Of a DNA stretch of 64,000 bases, positions 28,553 to 38,400 are shown piece after piece. Source of the stretch: CAWGAJ01 sp963820545 (GTDB lineage Bacteria; Planctomycetota; Planctomycetia; Pirellulales; Thermoguttaceae); the NCBI GenBank assembly GCA_963820545.1, contig CAWGAJ010000001.1:434001-498000 (forward strand), given 5' to 3'. The notes under the pieces are model-generated. The model was not told the origin of the DNA and ran no database searches. It saw nothing but the letters and a program-made list of their open reading frames with translations. Position 1 is the stretch's first letter. Every line of letters starts with the position of its first letter. Position numbers and translations under genes: made by a program.

Positions 28553-30861
28553 CACATCATATCCCACGGATCCACGTCCACGATCCACTGCACGCCTTCG
28601 GGCTCTTTCAAAGCGGCAGTGGCTTGACGCACCGCGGCGCGGAGCTTGTCGCCTTCGGAACCCTGTACTTGAACCTGAAACCGATACATCCCCCGCAAGC
28701 GCGCAAAGGGAGCAGGGGCCGGACCCAACACCCGGGCTGCGGCGCCTGCATCCATCAGCGCTGCTTTCAACCGTTCGGCCAAAAAGCCGGCGAACTCGCA
28801 GGCGATCGGTTCCGAGGGGCCGCGAATCACCAGCCGGATCATGCTGGCATACGGCGGATAATGCAGCATCTGGCGCATAGGCAATTCTCCGGCGGCGAAG
28901 GCAACATAGTCGTGCCGGATGGCCGCTTGAATGGCCGGATGGTCGGGATTGTAGGTCTGCACCAGCACGTGGCCGCCCTTTTCACCTCGACCGGTTCTGC
29001 CCGCCACCTGAGTGACAAGGTGGAACGTGCGTTCGGCTGCGCGGAAATCGGGCAGATGCAACGCGGTGTCGGCATTGATCACGCCCACCAGCGTAACGTT
29101 GGGAAAATCCAAGCCCTTGGCGATCATCTGCGTGCCCAGCAAAATGCTTACCCTGCCTGCGCGGAACGCCGCCAGCGCCCGTTCGTGACTGCCTCGGGCC
29201 TGCATGGCGTCGGAATCCATGCGCAGACAAGTCGCCTGCGGAAATCGCGCGCGAACCTCCGCCTCCAGGCGCTGCGTGCCCAGTCCGCTGTAACGGATGC
29301 CCGAAAAATTGCAGGCCGGGCAGGCCGCGGGCGTGGGGATCTGGTAGTCGCAGAAATGGCAGAGCGCGATTTCCTGCGTGCGATGATGCGTCAGGGCAAT
29401 GTCGCAGTGCGGGCAGCGCACCACGTGGCCGCAGGCCGGACATTGAATGTGCGTGGAAAATCCCCGCCGATTCAAGAGCAGAATCACTTGCCCGCCCGCC
29501 TCCAACGCCTTGCTAATGGCCGCGTGCAATTGTCGGCCTATGGCCCCGCGCGTGATGGCGCCCCGCGTTTTATCCACGCGCAGATCGATTGTGCCCACGG
29601 CGGGCAGGGGACGGTCGAAGATGCGGCGGGGCATTTCCACCAGCGCGTATTCGCCGCTCTGGGCGCGATGCCAGCTTTCCAGTGATGGCGTGGCCGAGCC
29701 TAAGACCAGCGGCACCGCTTCGGCCTTTGCCCGAAACAAGGCCACGTCCCGGGCGTGATAACGCGGAGCCGTCTCTTGCTTAAACGACGTTTCATGTTCT
29801 TCGTCCAATACAATCAGCCCCAAATGCGGCGTGGGAGCAAAGATCGCGCTCCGCGCGCCCACGACCACCGAGACCGACCCCTCGGCGATCCGTTGCCAAT
29901 GCCAGTGACGCTCGGCGTCGCTCAGATGGCTGTGCAGCACGGCCACTTCGCCGAATCGCGAGCGGAAACGCTCCACCGTCTGCGGCGTGAGACTGATCTC
30001 CGGCACCAAGACGATCGCCTGGCGCCCGAAGCGGACCACCTCCTGTATGGCCTGAATGTACACTTCCGTCTTGCCACTGCCGGTAACGCCGTGGATCAAG
30101 ATGGTGCGATGCTCGCGGGAATTCATGGCATCAAGGATAGTTACTAGCGCTTTATGCTGATCGGCGTTTAAGACCAGATGCTTTTCCCGCTTGATCGGCG
30201 CTGCCGCATAATGCGGCGTTTGTACGCGCTCAGATTGCGAGCGGATCAGTCCTCGGCGACGCAACGCGGTGATGGGCGTTTGGCCGCATTTAGCCGCCCG
30301 GGCAAGTTCCACTGCGGTCATTGGAGATTGTGCCCCCTCCAGTACCCTAAGCACCGCGGTCTGCTTGGGTGAGAGTTTTTCCTGTGATAACCGGCTTGCC
30401 GCCTGGGGATCAATGCTTAAAAAAGTGGTCAAGCGCGTGCCGGCGCTGCTCCGCACGCCGGATGGCAACACTGTCTCCAACACTGTCGCCCAAGGGCAGA
30501 GATAGTAATCGGCAATCCAGCGGGTCATGCGCAGCATGGGCGGCGAGAGCAAGGTTCTGTTATCGATAACCGCTTGAATTGCCTTCAGTTTCCGCGCACC
30601 TGTCGCACGGCTCTCCACGCGGATACAATATCCTAATACCGGCCGATTCGCCGGCCCCAGAGGCACGCGCACCCGGCGGCCCGGTTCGACCGCCTCGCAA
30701 AGCTCCGCAGGCACCACGTAATCGAACTCTTGATCCGGCCCGCTGGATAATACTACCGTGGCGATCAAACGCTGGGCCTGATCGTCCGCTTCCCAGGGCT
30801 CGGCTGAGCTCGCCGAAGTCGGCTCGGGCTCGTTTTCAAATAGACTGCGCTGGTGGGGCAT
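28552..30861 (-). CDS. priA: Primosomal replication-restart helicase PriA
   Basis: Restarts stalled replication forks by 3'-5' unwinding and primosome loading. 769 aa, intact. The N-terminal DNA-binding region includes YVVPAELCEAVEPGRRVRVP. The helicase core has Walker A GVTGSGKTEVYIQA, the DEEH box LDEEHETSFKQE and GSATPSLES. The zinc-binding insertion with paired cysteines (CPACGHVVRCPHCDIAL, CHFC, CPAC) follows, then GTQMIAKGLDFPNVTLVGV and AGRTGRGEKGG. The stop (TGA in the DMM end) lies within the heptamer repeat boundary. Start at 30861 (MPHQRSLF) is likely. Confidence 0.95.
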   Translation of the reverse strand: MPHQRSLFENEPEPTSASSAEPWEADDQAQRLIATVVLSSGPDQEFDYVVPAELCEAVEPGRRVRVPLGPANRPVLGYCIRVESRATGARKLKAIQAVIDNRTLLSPPMLRMTRWIADYYLCPWATVLETVLPSGVRSSAGTRLTTFLSIDPQAASRLSQEKLSPKQTAVLRVLEGAQSPMTAVELARAAKCGQTPITALRRRGLIRSQSERVQTPHYAAAPIKREKHLVLNADQHKALVTILDAMNSREHRTILIHGVTGSGKTEVYIQAIQEVVRFGRQAIVLVPEISLTPQTVERFRSRFGEVAVLHSHLSDAERHWHWQRIAEGSVSVVVGARSAIFAPTPHLGLIVLDEEHETSFKQETAPRYHARDVALFRAKAEAVPLVLGSATPSLESWHRAQSGEYALVEMPRRIFDRPLPAVGTIDLRVDKTRGAITRGAIGRQLHAAISKALEAGGQVILLLNRRGFSTHIQCPACGHVVRCPHCDIALTHHRTQEIALCHFCDYQIPTPAACPACNFSGIRYSGLGTQRLEAEVRARFPQATCLRMDSDAMQARGSHERALAAFRAGRVSILLGTQMIAKGLDFPNVTLVGVINADTALHLPDFRAAERTFHLVTQVAGRTGRGEKGGHVLVQTYNPDHPAIQAAIRHDYVAFAAGELPMRQMLHYPPYASMIRLVIRGPSEPIACEFAGFLAERLKAALMDAGAAARVLGPAPAPFARLRGMYRFQVQVQGSEGDKLRAAVRQATAALKEPEGVQWIVDVDPWDMM

Positions 30862-30966
30862 GGGACAAGTTTACGGTTAACAGTTTACAGTAAACAGTTA
30901 TCAGTTTATAGTATTTATCTTAAACTTGTCAGACCTATAATTACAGGGAAGGAAATGTAAACTCTC

Positions 30967-31575
30967 ATGCGACTAGGAATTTTCGGCGGCACATTCGATC
31001 CGGTTCATTATGGACACCTGCTTTTGGCCGAGTGTTGTCGGGAACAATGCCGCCTGGACGCGGTTTGGTTCCTGCCCGCCTCGGTGCCGCCGCACAAACG
31101 CGACCGCCAGCTTACGCCCGCCCCCGAGCGCATCGAGATGCTCAATCTGGCCATTGCCGGCCATCCGGCGTTCTCGGTCTGTTCCTATGAAACCGATCGC
31201 GGCGGAATTAATTATAGCGTCGATACCCTTACACACATTCAAGAGGAAGATGCCGGTCGGGAACTGTTCTTCCTCATGGGCGAAGACATGCTCCTGGACT
31301 TGCCCTATTGGCGCCAGCCCGAGAGGGTTTGCGAGTTAGCGCTGCCGGTAGTCGTCCATCGCTCGGGCATGGCGCCTTTGGACTTTAATTGCTTAACCAC
31401 TGTGACCGCGCCGCAGCGCATTGAAGAAATCCGCAACCATCAGGTAGAAATGCCCGAGATCGGCTTAAGCAGCAGCGAAATCCGTTGCCGCGTGGCCGCC
31501 GGAGAGAGTATCCGCTTTCAAACCCCCCGCGCCGTGGAAAAGTATATCGAAACGCACAGGCTTTATAAGGCTTGA
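30967..31575 (+). CDS. nadD: Nicotinate-nucleotide adenylyltransferase
   Basis: Adenylates nicotinate mononucleotide in NAD synthesis. 202 aa. Nucleotidyltransferase motif GIFGGTFDPVHYGHLLLAE (HxGH) at the N-terminus, PHKRD, and the C-terminal ISxSxxR-type signature GLSSSEIRCRVAAGESIRF are present, plus VEKYIETHRLY. Together with nicotinate phosphoribosyltransferase at 43.1-41.7 kb the window holds two consecutive steps of the Preiss-Handler route, though the genes are unlinked. Confidence 0.92.
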   Translation: MRLGIFGGTFDPVHYGHLLLAECCREQCRLDAVWFLPASVPPHKRDRQLTPAPERIEMLNLAIAGHPAFSVCSYETDRGGINYSVDTLTHIQEEDAGRELFFLMGEDMLLDLPYWRQPERVCELALPVVVHRSGMAPLDFNCLTTVTAPQRIEEIRNHQVEMPEIGLSSSEIRCRVAAGESIRFQTPRAVEKYIETHRLYKA

Positions 31576-31582
31576 TTTTTTC

Positions 31583-31611
31583 TGGACTTTTACAACATAA
31601 TATACTAGAAT
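31583..31611 (+). promoter_or_regulatory. Candidate promoter of the toxin-antitoxin operon
   Basis: TGGACT (31583-31588) and TAGAAT (31606-31611) are separated by 17 bases in an AT-rich stretch 60 bp before the antitoxin start. Each has two mismatches to the sigma-70 consensus or fewer, so the call is tentative. Confidence 0.4.
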
Positions 31612-31634
31612 ATTACATAACGTACGAAATATAA

Positions 31635-31649
31635 GATATGTAAGATATC
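31635..31649. promoter_or_regulatory. Palindromic candidate operator of the toxin-antitoxin operon
   Basis: GATAT-GTAAG-ATATC, perfect 5-bp arms with a 5-base centre, lies between the candidate promoter and the antitoxin start. Phd-family antitoxins usually bind palindromes at this position. Confidence 0.4.
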
Positions 31650-31671
31650 AAGTAATTTCAAGGATAAAAAG

Positions 31672-31920
31672 ATGACAGCTCTAAGCGTAACTGAAATTCG
31701 CGACAACCTTTCTGACGCCATTAACAGAGTGGCTTATCAAGGTGAGCGAATAATAGTCAGACGTTCTGGTCGAGATGTGGTTGCCTTGATCCCGATCAAA
31801 GACCTTGCTCTGCTTGAAAAGATCGAAGACCAAATAGATATAGAGGACGCGAAAAAAATCCTGGCTGGAACGAAAGAATGGATTCCGTATGAAAAACTCA
31901 GAAAAGAAATGGGACTATAG
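31672..31920 (+). CDS. Phd/YefM-type antitoxin
   Basis: 82 aa, AAGGA 8 bases upstream of the ATG. The N-terminal half is the DNA-binding Phd/YefM fold (ALSVTEIRDNLSDAINRVAYQGERIIVRRSGRDVVALIPIKD split over residues 3-43). The C-terminal half is acidic and helical and would wrap the toxin. It is followed 39 bases later by a RelE-type toxin, giving the standard antitoxin-first type II order. It probably represses its own promoter. The pair is AT-richer than its neighbours, consistent with mobility. Confidence 0.88.
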   Translation: MTALSVTEIRDNLSDAINRVAYQGERIIVRRSGRDVVALIPIKDLALLEKIEDQIDIEDAKKILAGTKEWIPYEKLRKEMGL

Positions 31921-31959
31921 AATATCAGTTCTATTGCCCACATTCTCGCTAGGGCATCA

Positions 31960-32220
31960 ATGATTTACCAGATCATAGTTTCTCCAGTTGCGGCAAAATC
32001 CTTAAAGTCTCTGCCGCGAGATATGAAAAAGCGTATCGACGCTAAATTATTTGCTTTGGCGAAAAAACCTCGCCCGCCAGACGCCAAGATTTTACACGGA
32101 CAGCATGGGCTTTTACGGGTTCGGGTAGGTGATTATCGAATTATCTACAAGATAAAAGATGACCGGCTGTTAGTGTTGATTGTAAAGATAGGTCATCGAA
32201 AAGACATATATCGTCCGTAA
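31960..32220 (+). CDS. RelE/ParE-superfamily toxin
   Basis: 86 aa. The fold markers are present: YQIIVSPVAAKSLKSLPRDMKKRI helix start, then LLRVRVGDYRIIYKI and the C-terminal strand LLVLIVKIGHRKDIYRP. The GDYRIIY and GHRKDIY segments carry the Arg/Lys/Tyr residues used by RelE-type ribosome-dependent mRNA interferases, so mRNA cleavage is more likely than gyrase poisoning. Intact, so the module is probably active. Confidence 0.88.
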   Translation: MIYQIIVSPVAAKSLKSLPRDMKKRIDAKLFALAKKPRPPDAKILHGQHGLLRVRVGDYRIIYKIKDDRLLVLIVKIGHRKDIYRP

Positions 32221-32229
32221 CTAAAAAGC

Positions 32230-32490
32230 TTACGCGCTTTTCCGCAGCGCAAGCAGTTCGCGCAGTTGATGCGGCATGGGAAATTCGAGCGCGGCGGGAT
32301 CACGATTGAGCGTGTCGACAACTTGATCCAATTGTTCTTGTGGATCAAGGGCCAGATCGAGAAAAAAGATTTTTTTGCCCCGCAGCACGCAGCTTCCGCC
32401 GCTATTGCCTCCCAAAAATTCTTGCCGGATCTGGTAGCCTAAACGTGTAGCCAGATTCAGGCCGTGTTCGAGTAATTCCACCGTGTGCAT
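32230..32490 (-). CDS. Unrecognised small protein
   Basis: 86 aa, convergent with the toxin gene. No signal peptide or membrane segment. The pattern is mixed alpha/beta: helix MHTVELLEHGLNLATRLGYQI, strands GGSCVLRGKKIFFLDLAL, then an acidic helix and a C-terminal LRELLALRK helix. The Gly/Ser-rich turn and the codon use of the neighbouring GC-rich genes support a real gene. I do not recognise the family. Confidence 0.5.
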   Translation of the reverse strand: MHTVELLEHGLNLATRLGYQIRQEFLGGNSGGSCVLRGKKIFFLDLALDPQEQLDQVVDTLNRDPAALEFPMPHQLRELLALRKSA

Positions 32491-32735
32491 CCCAGCTTCT
32501 CCAAATCGCCCACTTCCTTGTTCGTGGCGGATTATAGCGTCTTCCTCTTCAGTTGCCCAGCCGAGTTCGTCGATACGGTGAGCAAGGCTAACCTTTTATC
32601 CCGCTTAGAATTAAGAAGCAGAAGTTCCGTAAAACAGCAAGAACGCCGATTCTGGGACAAGCGGGAGAAAGAGGCGTTTTGTAATAAATTACAGCAATTA
32701 GGCATTTTAGTTAGACTTTGGAGCCGTACTTTACT

Positions 32736-33578
32736 ATGAATGGCAACGACGATCAGACCCATCTTCACGAGCAGATCGAGATCCTCAAGCAACAGCTTGC
32801 CCAGGCACATCGGCTGACCGCCTTGGGTGAACTTGCCGGCACGACCACTCACGAATTCAACAACGTGCTCACGACAATATTGAATTACGCCAAGATGGGC
32901 GTGCGCCACAAAGACACTCCGACTCGGGATAAATGTTTTGAAAAAATCCTTACCGCCAGCAATCGCGCGGCGAAGATTACCAACACCATTTTGGGCATGG
33001 CCCGAAACCGTTCGGCCAGCCAGGAGCCGACAAATCTAAAACAATTGATCGAGGACACGCTGTTGTTGCTCGAGCGCGAAATGAATAAATATCGCGTGGT
33101 TGTGGAAAAACAACTGCAAGATGTGCCCCAGGCTTATGTCAACGGCAACCAGATTCAACAGGTATTAATGAATCTCTTGATCAATGCCCGACAGGCGATG
33201 CCCAACGGCGGGCGGCTTGTCATCAAGCTGCTTCACGACGTGGAAAACGACATGATCGACCTGGTGGTGCGCGACAACGGTTGCGGAATGCCGCCGGAAG
33301 TATTGCACAAAATTTTCGATTCTTTCTACACCACCAAAAAAGGTCCGGACGCCAGCGGCAAGGGCGGCACCGGCCTGGGACTTTCCATGTGCCGCGATAT
33401 TATCGAAGCCCATCACGGCCGCATCCGCGTGGATAGCACTGTGGGCCGCGGCACAGCCTTTACGCTCAAACTGCCCACCGCTGCCAAGGCCGCGCCAAAA
33501 CGCGCGCCGGTTTCTCACGCCCCCATCGCCGCCCCGATCTTTCCCGCTGCCCACTGCCCACCGTCCACGGTCCACTAG
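32736..33578 (+). CDS. Soluble NtrB-like histidine kinase
   Basis: About 280 aa without membrane segments. A short coiled coil (LHEQIEILKQQLAQAHRLTALGEL) leads to the H-box TTHEFNNVLTTI, then HATPase_c with N box LLINARQAM, G1 RDNGCGMPP, F box DSFYTTKKGPD and G2 GGTGLGLSMCRDI. No PAS or receiver domain. Start ATG 32736 is chosen over TTG 32718. The last residues (PAAHCPPSTVH) are read from a heptamer repeat cluster, so the original stop may have been displaced. No partner regulator is adjacent; the next gene on the opposite strand is an OmpA-like lipoprotein. Confidence 0.82.
   Translation: MNGNDDQTHLHEQIEILKQQLAQAHRLTALGELAGTTTHEFNNVLTTILNYAKMGVRHKDTPTRDKCFEKILTASNRAAKITNTILGMARNRSASQEPTNLKQLIEDTLLLLEREMNKYRVVVEKQLQDVPQAYVNGNQIQQVLMNLLINARQAMPNGGRLVIKLLHDVENDMIDLVVRDNGCGMPPEVLHKIFDSFYTTKKGPDASGKGGTGLGLSMCRDIIEAHHGRIRVDSTVGRGTAFTLKLPTAAKAAPKRAPVSHAPIAAPIFPAAHCPPSTVH
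33548..33578. repeat. Heptamer repeat cluster forming the end of the kinase gene
   Basis: CTGCCCACTGCCCACCGTCC and related heptamers overlap the final codons and stop of the kinase gene. Confidence 0.65.
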
Positions 33579-33597
33579 ACGATTTTATAAACTGGAG

Positions 33598-33646
33598 GAC
33601 AGGCATTTTTGCCTGTCTTTGCATAAACAGGCATTCTTGCCTGTCT
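33598..33646. repeat. Tandem hairpins ACAGGCA-N5-TGCCTGT
   Basis: Two near-identical short hairpins (33599-33616 and 33628-33645), each with an ACAGGCA-type left arm and a T-rich tail, in a row after the kinase stop. They may act as a transcription end for the kinase. Confidence 0.55.
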
Positions 33647-33707
33647 TGCCGCGATAATCGAGTGAGCCGGTCAAGAATGTCCGGCCTCCTTTTTTTATGG
33701 CTGGCCG

Positions 33708-34532
33708 CTAATTCCCTTTGCGCTCGGGATAGACCACCAATTCTATGCGGCGGTTGCGCTGCTTGCCTTCTAGCGTGGCATTAGAAACTACCGGATGGTT
33801 TGAGCCGTGGCCGACGACAAACAATTGATCGCCCTGCAAACGCGTGCGGCTGACGAGCACATCGTAAACGGCCATTGCCCGGGCGACCGACAATTCGTGG
33901 TTGCTGCGCCATTGGCCGCCGGTGATCGGATCGTTGTCGGAATGGCCTTCCACGCCGATCGTCTGATCGGGATAACTCCGCATCAATTCGGTAGCCGCGC
34001 CGACGATTAATTCCGGTCCGCCGGGGCGGAGTCGGGCGCTGCCCGACTCGAACAGCCGATTGCCCGGCAATTCCACGCGAATCACGTCGCCGTCGCGACG
34101 CACGAAGACGTCGGGCAGATTGATCGCCGGCAGAGATTGCAGAAAACTGTTGTTGGGCGTGATGGTCACGCCGCCTTGACGTTGCATCGAGGCGGTCATG
34201 GTCTGAACTTTTTTATCGCTGTTTTCCTTTTCCGATCGGGTTTGGGCAAGTTGGCCCGTCACGCCGCGCAATTGATCGCGCAAGGCGGCCAACTGGTCTT
34301 CAAAAACCTTGGATTGCTGTCGGGTCTGGGCCAAGATTTGTCCCAATTCCTGATTATCCTTATCCAGCGCGTTGGCCCGATTCTGCAATTCTGTATTCTG
34401 TCGCGAGAGGGCCAATTGTTGTTGTTCGTACTGGTTCACTTTGCCCTTGAGCACCATGGGATTCTCGGCGCAGCCGGCCAGCACGACCAGCAAACTAACC
34501 CACAACCATGATCCACCAGGAAATCGTGGCAT
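33708..34532 (-). CDS. OmpA/Pal-like peptidoglycan-binding lipoprotein
   Basis: 274 aa from ATG 34532, which has AAGGAG 9 bases upstream; longer frames read through repeat DNA. A lipoprotein signal ends in the lipobox VVLAGCAEN. A long coiled coil (residues 30-110, rich in Gln and Leu, QQQLALSRQNTELQNRANAL) leads to an OmpA_C domain: RLFESGSARLRPGG, GVEGHSDNDP, NHELSVARAMAVYDVL, and the final GHGSNHPVV...NRRIELVV. The Asp and Arg that contact diaminopimelate are present. It probably anchors the outer membrane to the wall, or acts as a stator-type protein. Confidence 0.88.
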   Translation of the reverse strand: MPRFPGGSWLWVSLLVVLAGCAENPMVLKGKVNQYEQQQLALSRQNTELQNRANALDKDNQELGQILAQTRQQSKVFEDQLAALRDQLRGVTGQLAQTRSEKENSDKKVQTMTASMQRQGGVTITPNNSFLQSLPAINLPDVFVRRDGDVIRVELPGNRLFESGSARLRPGGPELIVGAATELMRSYPDQTIGVEGHSDNDPITGGQWRSNHELSVARAMAVYDVLVSRTRLQGDQLFVVGHGSNHPVVSNATLEGKQRNRRIELVVYPERKGN

Positions 34533-34687
34533 GGCGATAATCTCCTTCAGGGAGAGCAAATGCGAATGCAAACAGGCCTCCGACGGATAATATGCCTCCG
34601 ATATGGGCATTTTCATCCGGGATCTACGGCGACAAGCAGGGCGGATAGTAGCAAGACCAATAGATGATGACAAGAGCAGTTGGAGTA

Positions 34688-34720
34688 AGTGGGCAGTGGT
34701 CGGTGGGCAGTGGGCAGTTA
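34688..34720. repeat. GTGGGCA heptamer cluster
   Basis: GTGGGCAGTGGTCGGTGGGC and further units upstream of the OmpA-like gene. Confidence 0.65.
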
Positions 34721-34857
34721 AAATGGCTAATTTCATGGAATGCCCCTGCCTATCACTCAAATGAGGGGTATGATCTATTCGTTGATAAAAAAACAACATT
34801 CTCGGTGATCTATAGTTTATTGACTACATCTGAATGCCATTTATGACGTAATCTTTG

Positions 34858-34900
34858 CCCACTGACTTCTGTCCACCGCCCACTGCCCACCGTCCACTAA
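34858..34900. repeat. Heptamer cluster just upstream of the 34902 gene
   Basis: CCACCGCCCACTGCCCACCG and related units end 3 bases before the next ATG, so no normal ribosome site is visible there. Confidence 0.65.
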
Positions 34901-34901
34901 A

Positions 34902-35429
34902 ATGCCGCTTTTTGAAACAATAACCGATTTGGTCGAGGCAGCCGAAACGCTCCGCTGGCGCGCCTACGGAGTGATCGAAATGGCCGGCGGCCGCTTTCGC
35001 CAAGTTCGATTAAGACCGTTTCCCAAAATCATTTCCGCCCCAAAAATTGTTTTCTTCGGCCAGCAATTTCATAACCGCGCCAAAGGCGATCGGCTTTGGC
35101 TGTACTACAATCAGCCCCGGCGATTTTCCAATTTTTTGGTTCTGCGGTACGTGGTTTCCACGCGCCAGACAAGTTTGGGCTCTCTTGCCCGGGCGTTGGA
35201 CGTGCTCGACTATATTGCCCGGCTGAAACAGAGCGACGCCCTGCTTTGCGATGCGGCCAACTGGCGTATCAGCACGAAACTCATGGCCCGTTGGGGCTGG
35301 ACGCCCCACTGTCCTTCGCGCTGGCATCGCCATTACATCAAACGCTTTTACGGCACTTATCCCCCGCCGGCAAAATGGATAGCGGAGTTGTCATCACAGG
35401 ACCAACCGATGTCAGCTTTCAGCCGGTAG
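34902..35429 (+). CDS. Unrecognised 175-aa protein
   Basis: No signal peptide or membrane helix. Basic and aromatic-rich: RWRAYGVIEMAGGRFRQVRLRPF, LWLYYNQPRRFSNFLVLRYV, then a helix (SLARALDVLDYIARLKQSDALLCD) and MARWGWTPHCPSRWHRHYIKRFYGTYPP. The strongly patterned codon use supports translation. The WGWTPH...W...HYIKRFYG end recalls GNAT-like or transposon-associated proteins, but no family is certain. It starts directly after a heptamer repeat without a ribosome site, so the start may be leaderless or further downstream. Confidence 0.55.
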   Translation: MPLFETITDLVEAAETLRWRAYGVIEMAGGRFRQVRLRPFPKIISAPKIVFFGQQFHNRAKGDRLWLYYNQPRRFSNFLVLRYVVSTRQTSLGSLARALDVLDYIARLKQSDALLCDAANWRISTKLMARWGWTPHCPSRWHRHYIKRFYGTYPPPAKWIAELSSQDQPMSAFSR

Positions 35430-35496
35430 GGTGTGTGAAACACACCGCTGAACCTATCCAGTCATCCTGAGTCCGCCGAAGGCGGAAAGGATCTTA

Positions 35497-38400
35497 TCAG
35501 GCTGAAGGTGCGTTGCCCGCACCCTTATAAGATCGGCGATGCCGTTTTAAGGCCCGACCAAGCAACAATACCACTCCGGCGGCGGCTAAAAGAATTGCGG
35601 ACGACGGTTCAGGCACGGGGTTAAAATGATGGTCTTCCTCTTCATCCTCCGGCGGTTCTTCAGGAACCGGATTGATCACCAGACACGCGCCGGGGCCGAT
35701 CCATAAACCGCCTTGGTGAAAGTTATCGGCCGTCATTGATACTCCGGCGTCGATGATTGTTTTTCCGCTGCCGGTGATGTCGTGGACTGCGTGGGTGCCG
35801 GCGAGGATTTCGAATATCGCATCGTTGTCAACAACCTCTGACTGGTCGATTTGCCCATCGGCATCCAGGGCCAGCGTGCCTGCGCTGATAATGGTTGCTC
35901 CGGTGTAGGTGTTGGCGGCCCTGAGCGTCCAGGTTCCGGCGCCGTCTTTAATCAGTTGGATGGGATCGCTGCCGGTTTCGCCGCTGCCAATAGTGGAAAG
36001 CACTTCACCATTTCCGGCGCCCTGCAGGAAAAGACACAGTGTATTGCCAAGGCTGGTTGTTCCGGTAATCGAATACAAGGTAAGTTTGTCGGCATTTGAC
36101 TGGATAACATATTGGTTACCGCCTGTAATGAGCAGAAGGTCCGCATTTACCGTGTTATTCCCGTTTAGATTGACTAAGTGGGCGGCTGCAATTCCCGCTT
36201 GACGTCCGGCCAAGGTGATCGGCATAGCTAAGGTCAATGGGCTAGCGCCGCCGTCGAGTTCGAGTCTGCCGGTGGAGGCAAAGCCTTCGATGGCGATCCC
36301 GCTAGTCAAGCCGAGTGCCTGGTCATTATTGATGCGCAATGCTCCAGTGCAACCCACGTTTGTGACGCCCGCGTAGTCATTATTTGAACCGCACAAAATA
36401 ATAGTGCCGGAGCCGGTTTGCGAAATCCCGCCCGATCCGGTTATCCGGTTTGAAACCGTGAGCGTCCGGGCGGTGTTAAAATTCAAAGTGCCGGTATAGA
36501 CATTAATCGTACCGGAACTGGGCAAACTGCCCGTGGCGTTCCCGTCGCCGATCTGCAACGTGCCTCCTTCGATCTGGGTTCCGCCTTCCCAGTTATTCCC
36601 GGTGCCGGTCAGAATTACAACTCCAGGGCTATTGTTCTTGATGATTTTACCGGGACCGGTGATATCGCCGCCAAGAACAAGATTGGTACTCGGTCGCAGC
36701 GTCACGTCGCCATTGACGGTAATGGCGCTGTTTATGGTATTCAGGTCGCCGCCGCCTTGGATGGCAGCGCCGTCATTGGCGATTATATTTCTGGCAAAGG
36801 GGGATGTAATTGCCGAAAAACCTAAGGCAGCGCCGCTATTGACGGTGATGTTTTTAGCGGCGTCGGCGGTCAAGGTACTGTTGCTTTGGATAGTTAGTAC
36901 GCCCTCATTGATCGTGACATTGCCCAAGTTAGTCGCCCCGGTGGAGTTGATCACGATTTCGTTGGGTCCTTCCTTTGTCAGCTCGAAGCCGCCGCCGTTA
37001 AAGGAAGTGAAGAAATCGAACCGGCCCGTGCCGCCGACGACAGTGGGCCCGGTCATGGTAAAGGAGCTAATGGTGGCTTGGTTTTCCGCGCCCGTATTGA
37101 TCAAGGCGCCTTTGTAGTCGGCGCCAACCGGGCCCGCGCCTTGAGCGCTTACAGCGCGGGCGCCGAGGGTATATCCATTAATATCCAAGGCCGCGCCGTT
37201 GTCTACGGCAACGGCGCTTGTAATAACAGTTGAGCCCAGGGCATTGGCGGCGCCCATGACCAGCATGCCGCCGCTGATCGTGACGGTTCCCGTCAGTCCG
37301 CTATTATCGCCGTTGAGTGTGAGCTTGCCCGCGCCTTGCTTTACCAAGTTGCCGGTGCCGCTGATTACATTAGTCAGCAGAAGATCATCCGGGCGATTGA
37401 TCGCCAATGTGCCGGCATTAAGCACGTTTCCGGGGCCAAGCGTGCCGGCCCCGGGAGTCACGCCGTCGCCGATTTGCAGCGTGCCCTGGGCGATGGTGGT
37501 AACTCCGCCGTAATTGTTAATGTCGCTATTGGCGATAATCAACGTGCCTGTGCCGCTTTTGTTAAGTGTCACGAAAGTGGCTCCGTTAATACTACCGGAA
37601 CCGATGAATGTGTAATTAGTCGAGGCATTCACGGTAACCGAACCCGGATACCATGCGCCCGAGATCTCCACTATGGGGCTGGCCGATCCGGAGTCATCGA
37701 AGGTCACATTGTCCAGGTCGTAGAAGTTTTGTTCGTCGGCGCCGGTGATGGTCCAGTTTGTCGTGCCGTTGGGGCCTCGATTCCAAACGCCGCCATGTTT
37801 GCCCGTCCAAGTGATGTTTTCCGCCGAGCCCCCAACGACAAGGTCGATTTCCTTTAGCGTGCTGTTGCCAGACAACGTGAAGGTTTGCCGGGTGACCATC
37901 TCGCCGCTGCCCACGCCGGAAAGGGCGACGTTGTCGAGGCTGCCGGAACAAGTCCCGCCGTAAGTAATCAGTTTATAATCGCCCCCGGTCAATTTGCCGT
38001 TATATAAATTGAAGACAAACGTGGTGGAGGCCGGACTCGAGGAGCCGAGGAGGGATAAATCCCCGGTGACGTTCAGCAGATCGTGGGCCCCGCTGGCACT
38101 GTTCGATAAGTCAAAATTCACTTTGCCGCCCGAGGTTAAACCCAAAGTCAGATTTTGAATATTCAGGGTATTTACCGTGTTATCGCCGCCCGGAGATATA
38201 ATGCCGGCGGATCCGACCACCAGGGTTCCGGTGACCATGCCTGTGCCTTGTAATTTTTGCGTGGCGCATGACCCGAGGCCGTACCCGCCGGTGCCAAAAC
38301 TGGTGACATCGAAGATGCCGCCGCCTTGGAGGTCTATCACCGGGCTGGTGCTGATCGAGGCCAATGAGTCCAAGGCCAGCGTGCCTTCATTAATAATAGT

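Noticed and set aside
32485..32739. 84-codon + strand ORF before the soluble kinase
   Set aside because: Overlaps the start of the 32230-32490 gene, has no recognisable pattern and ends inside the kinase leader.
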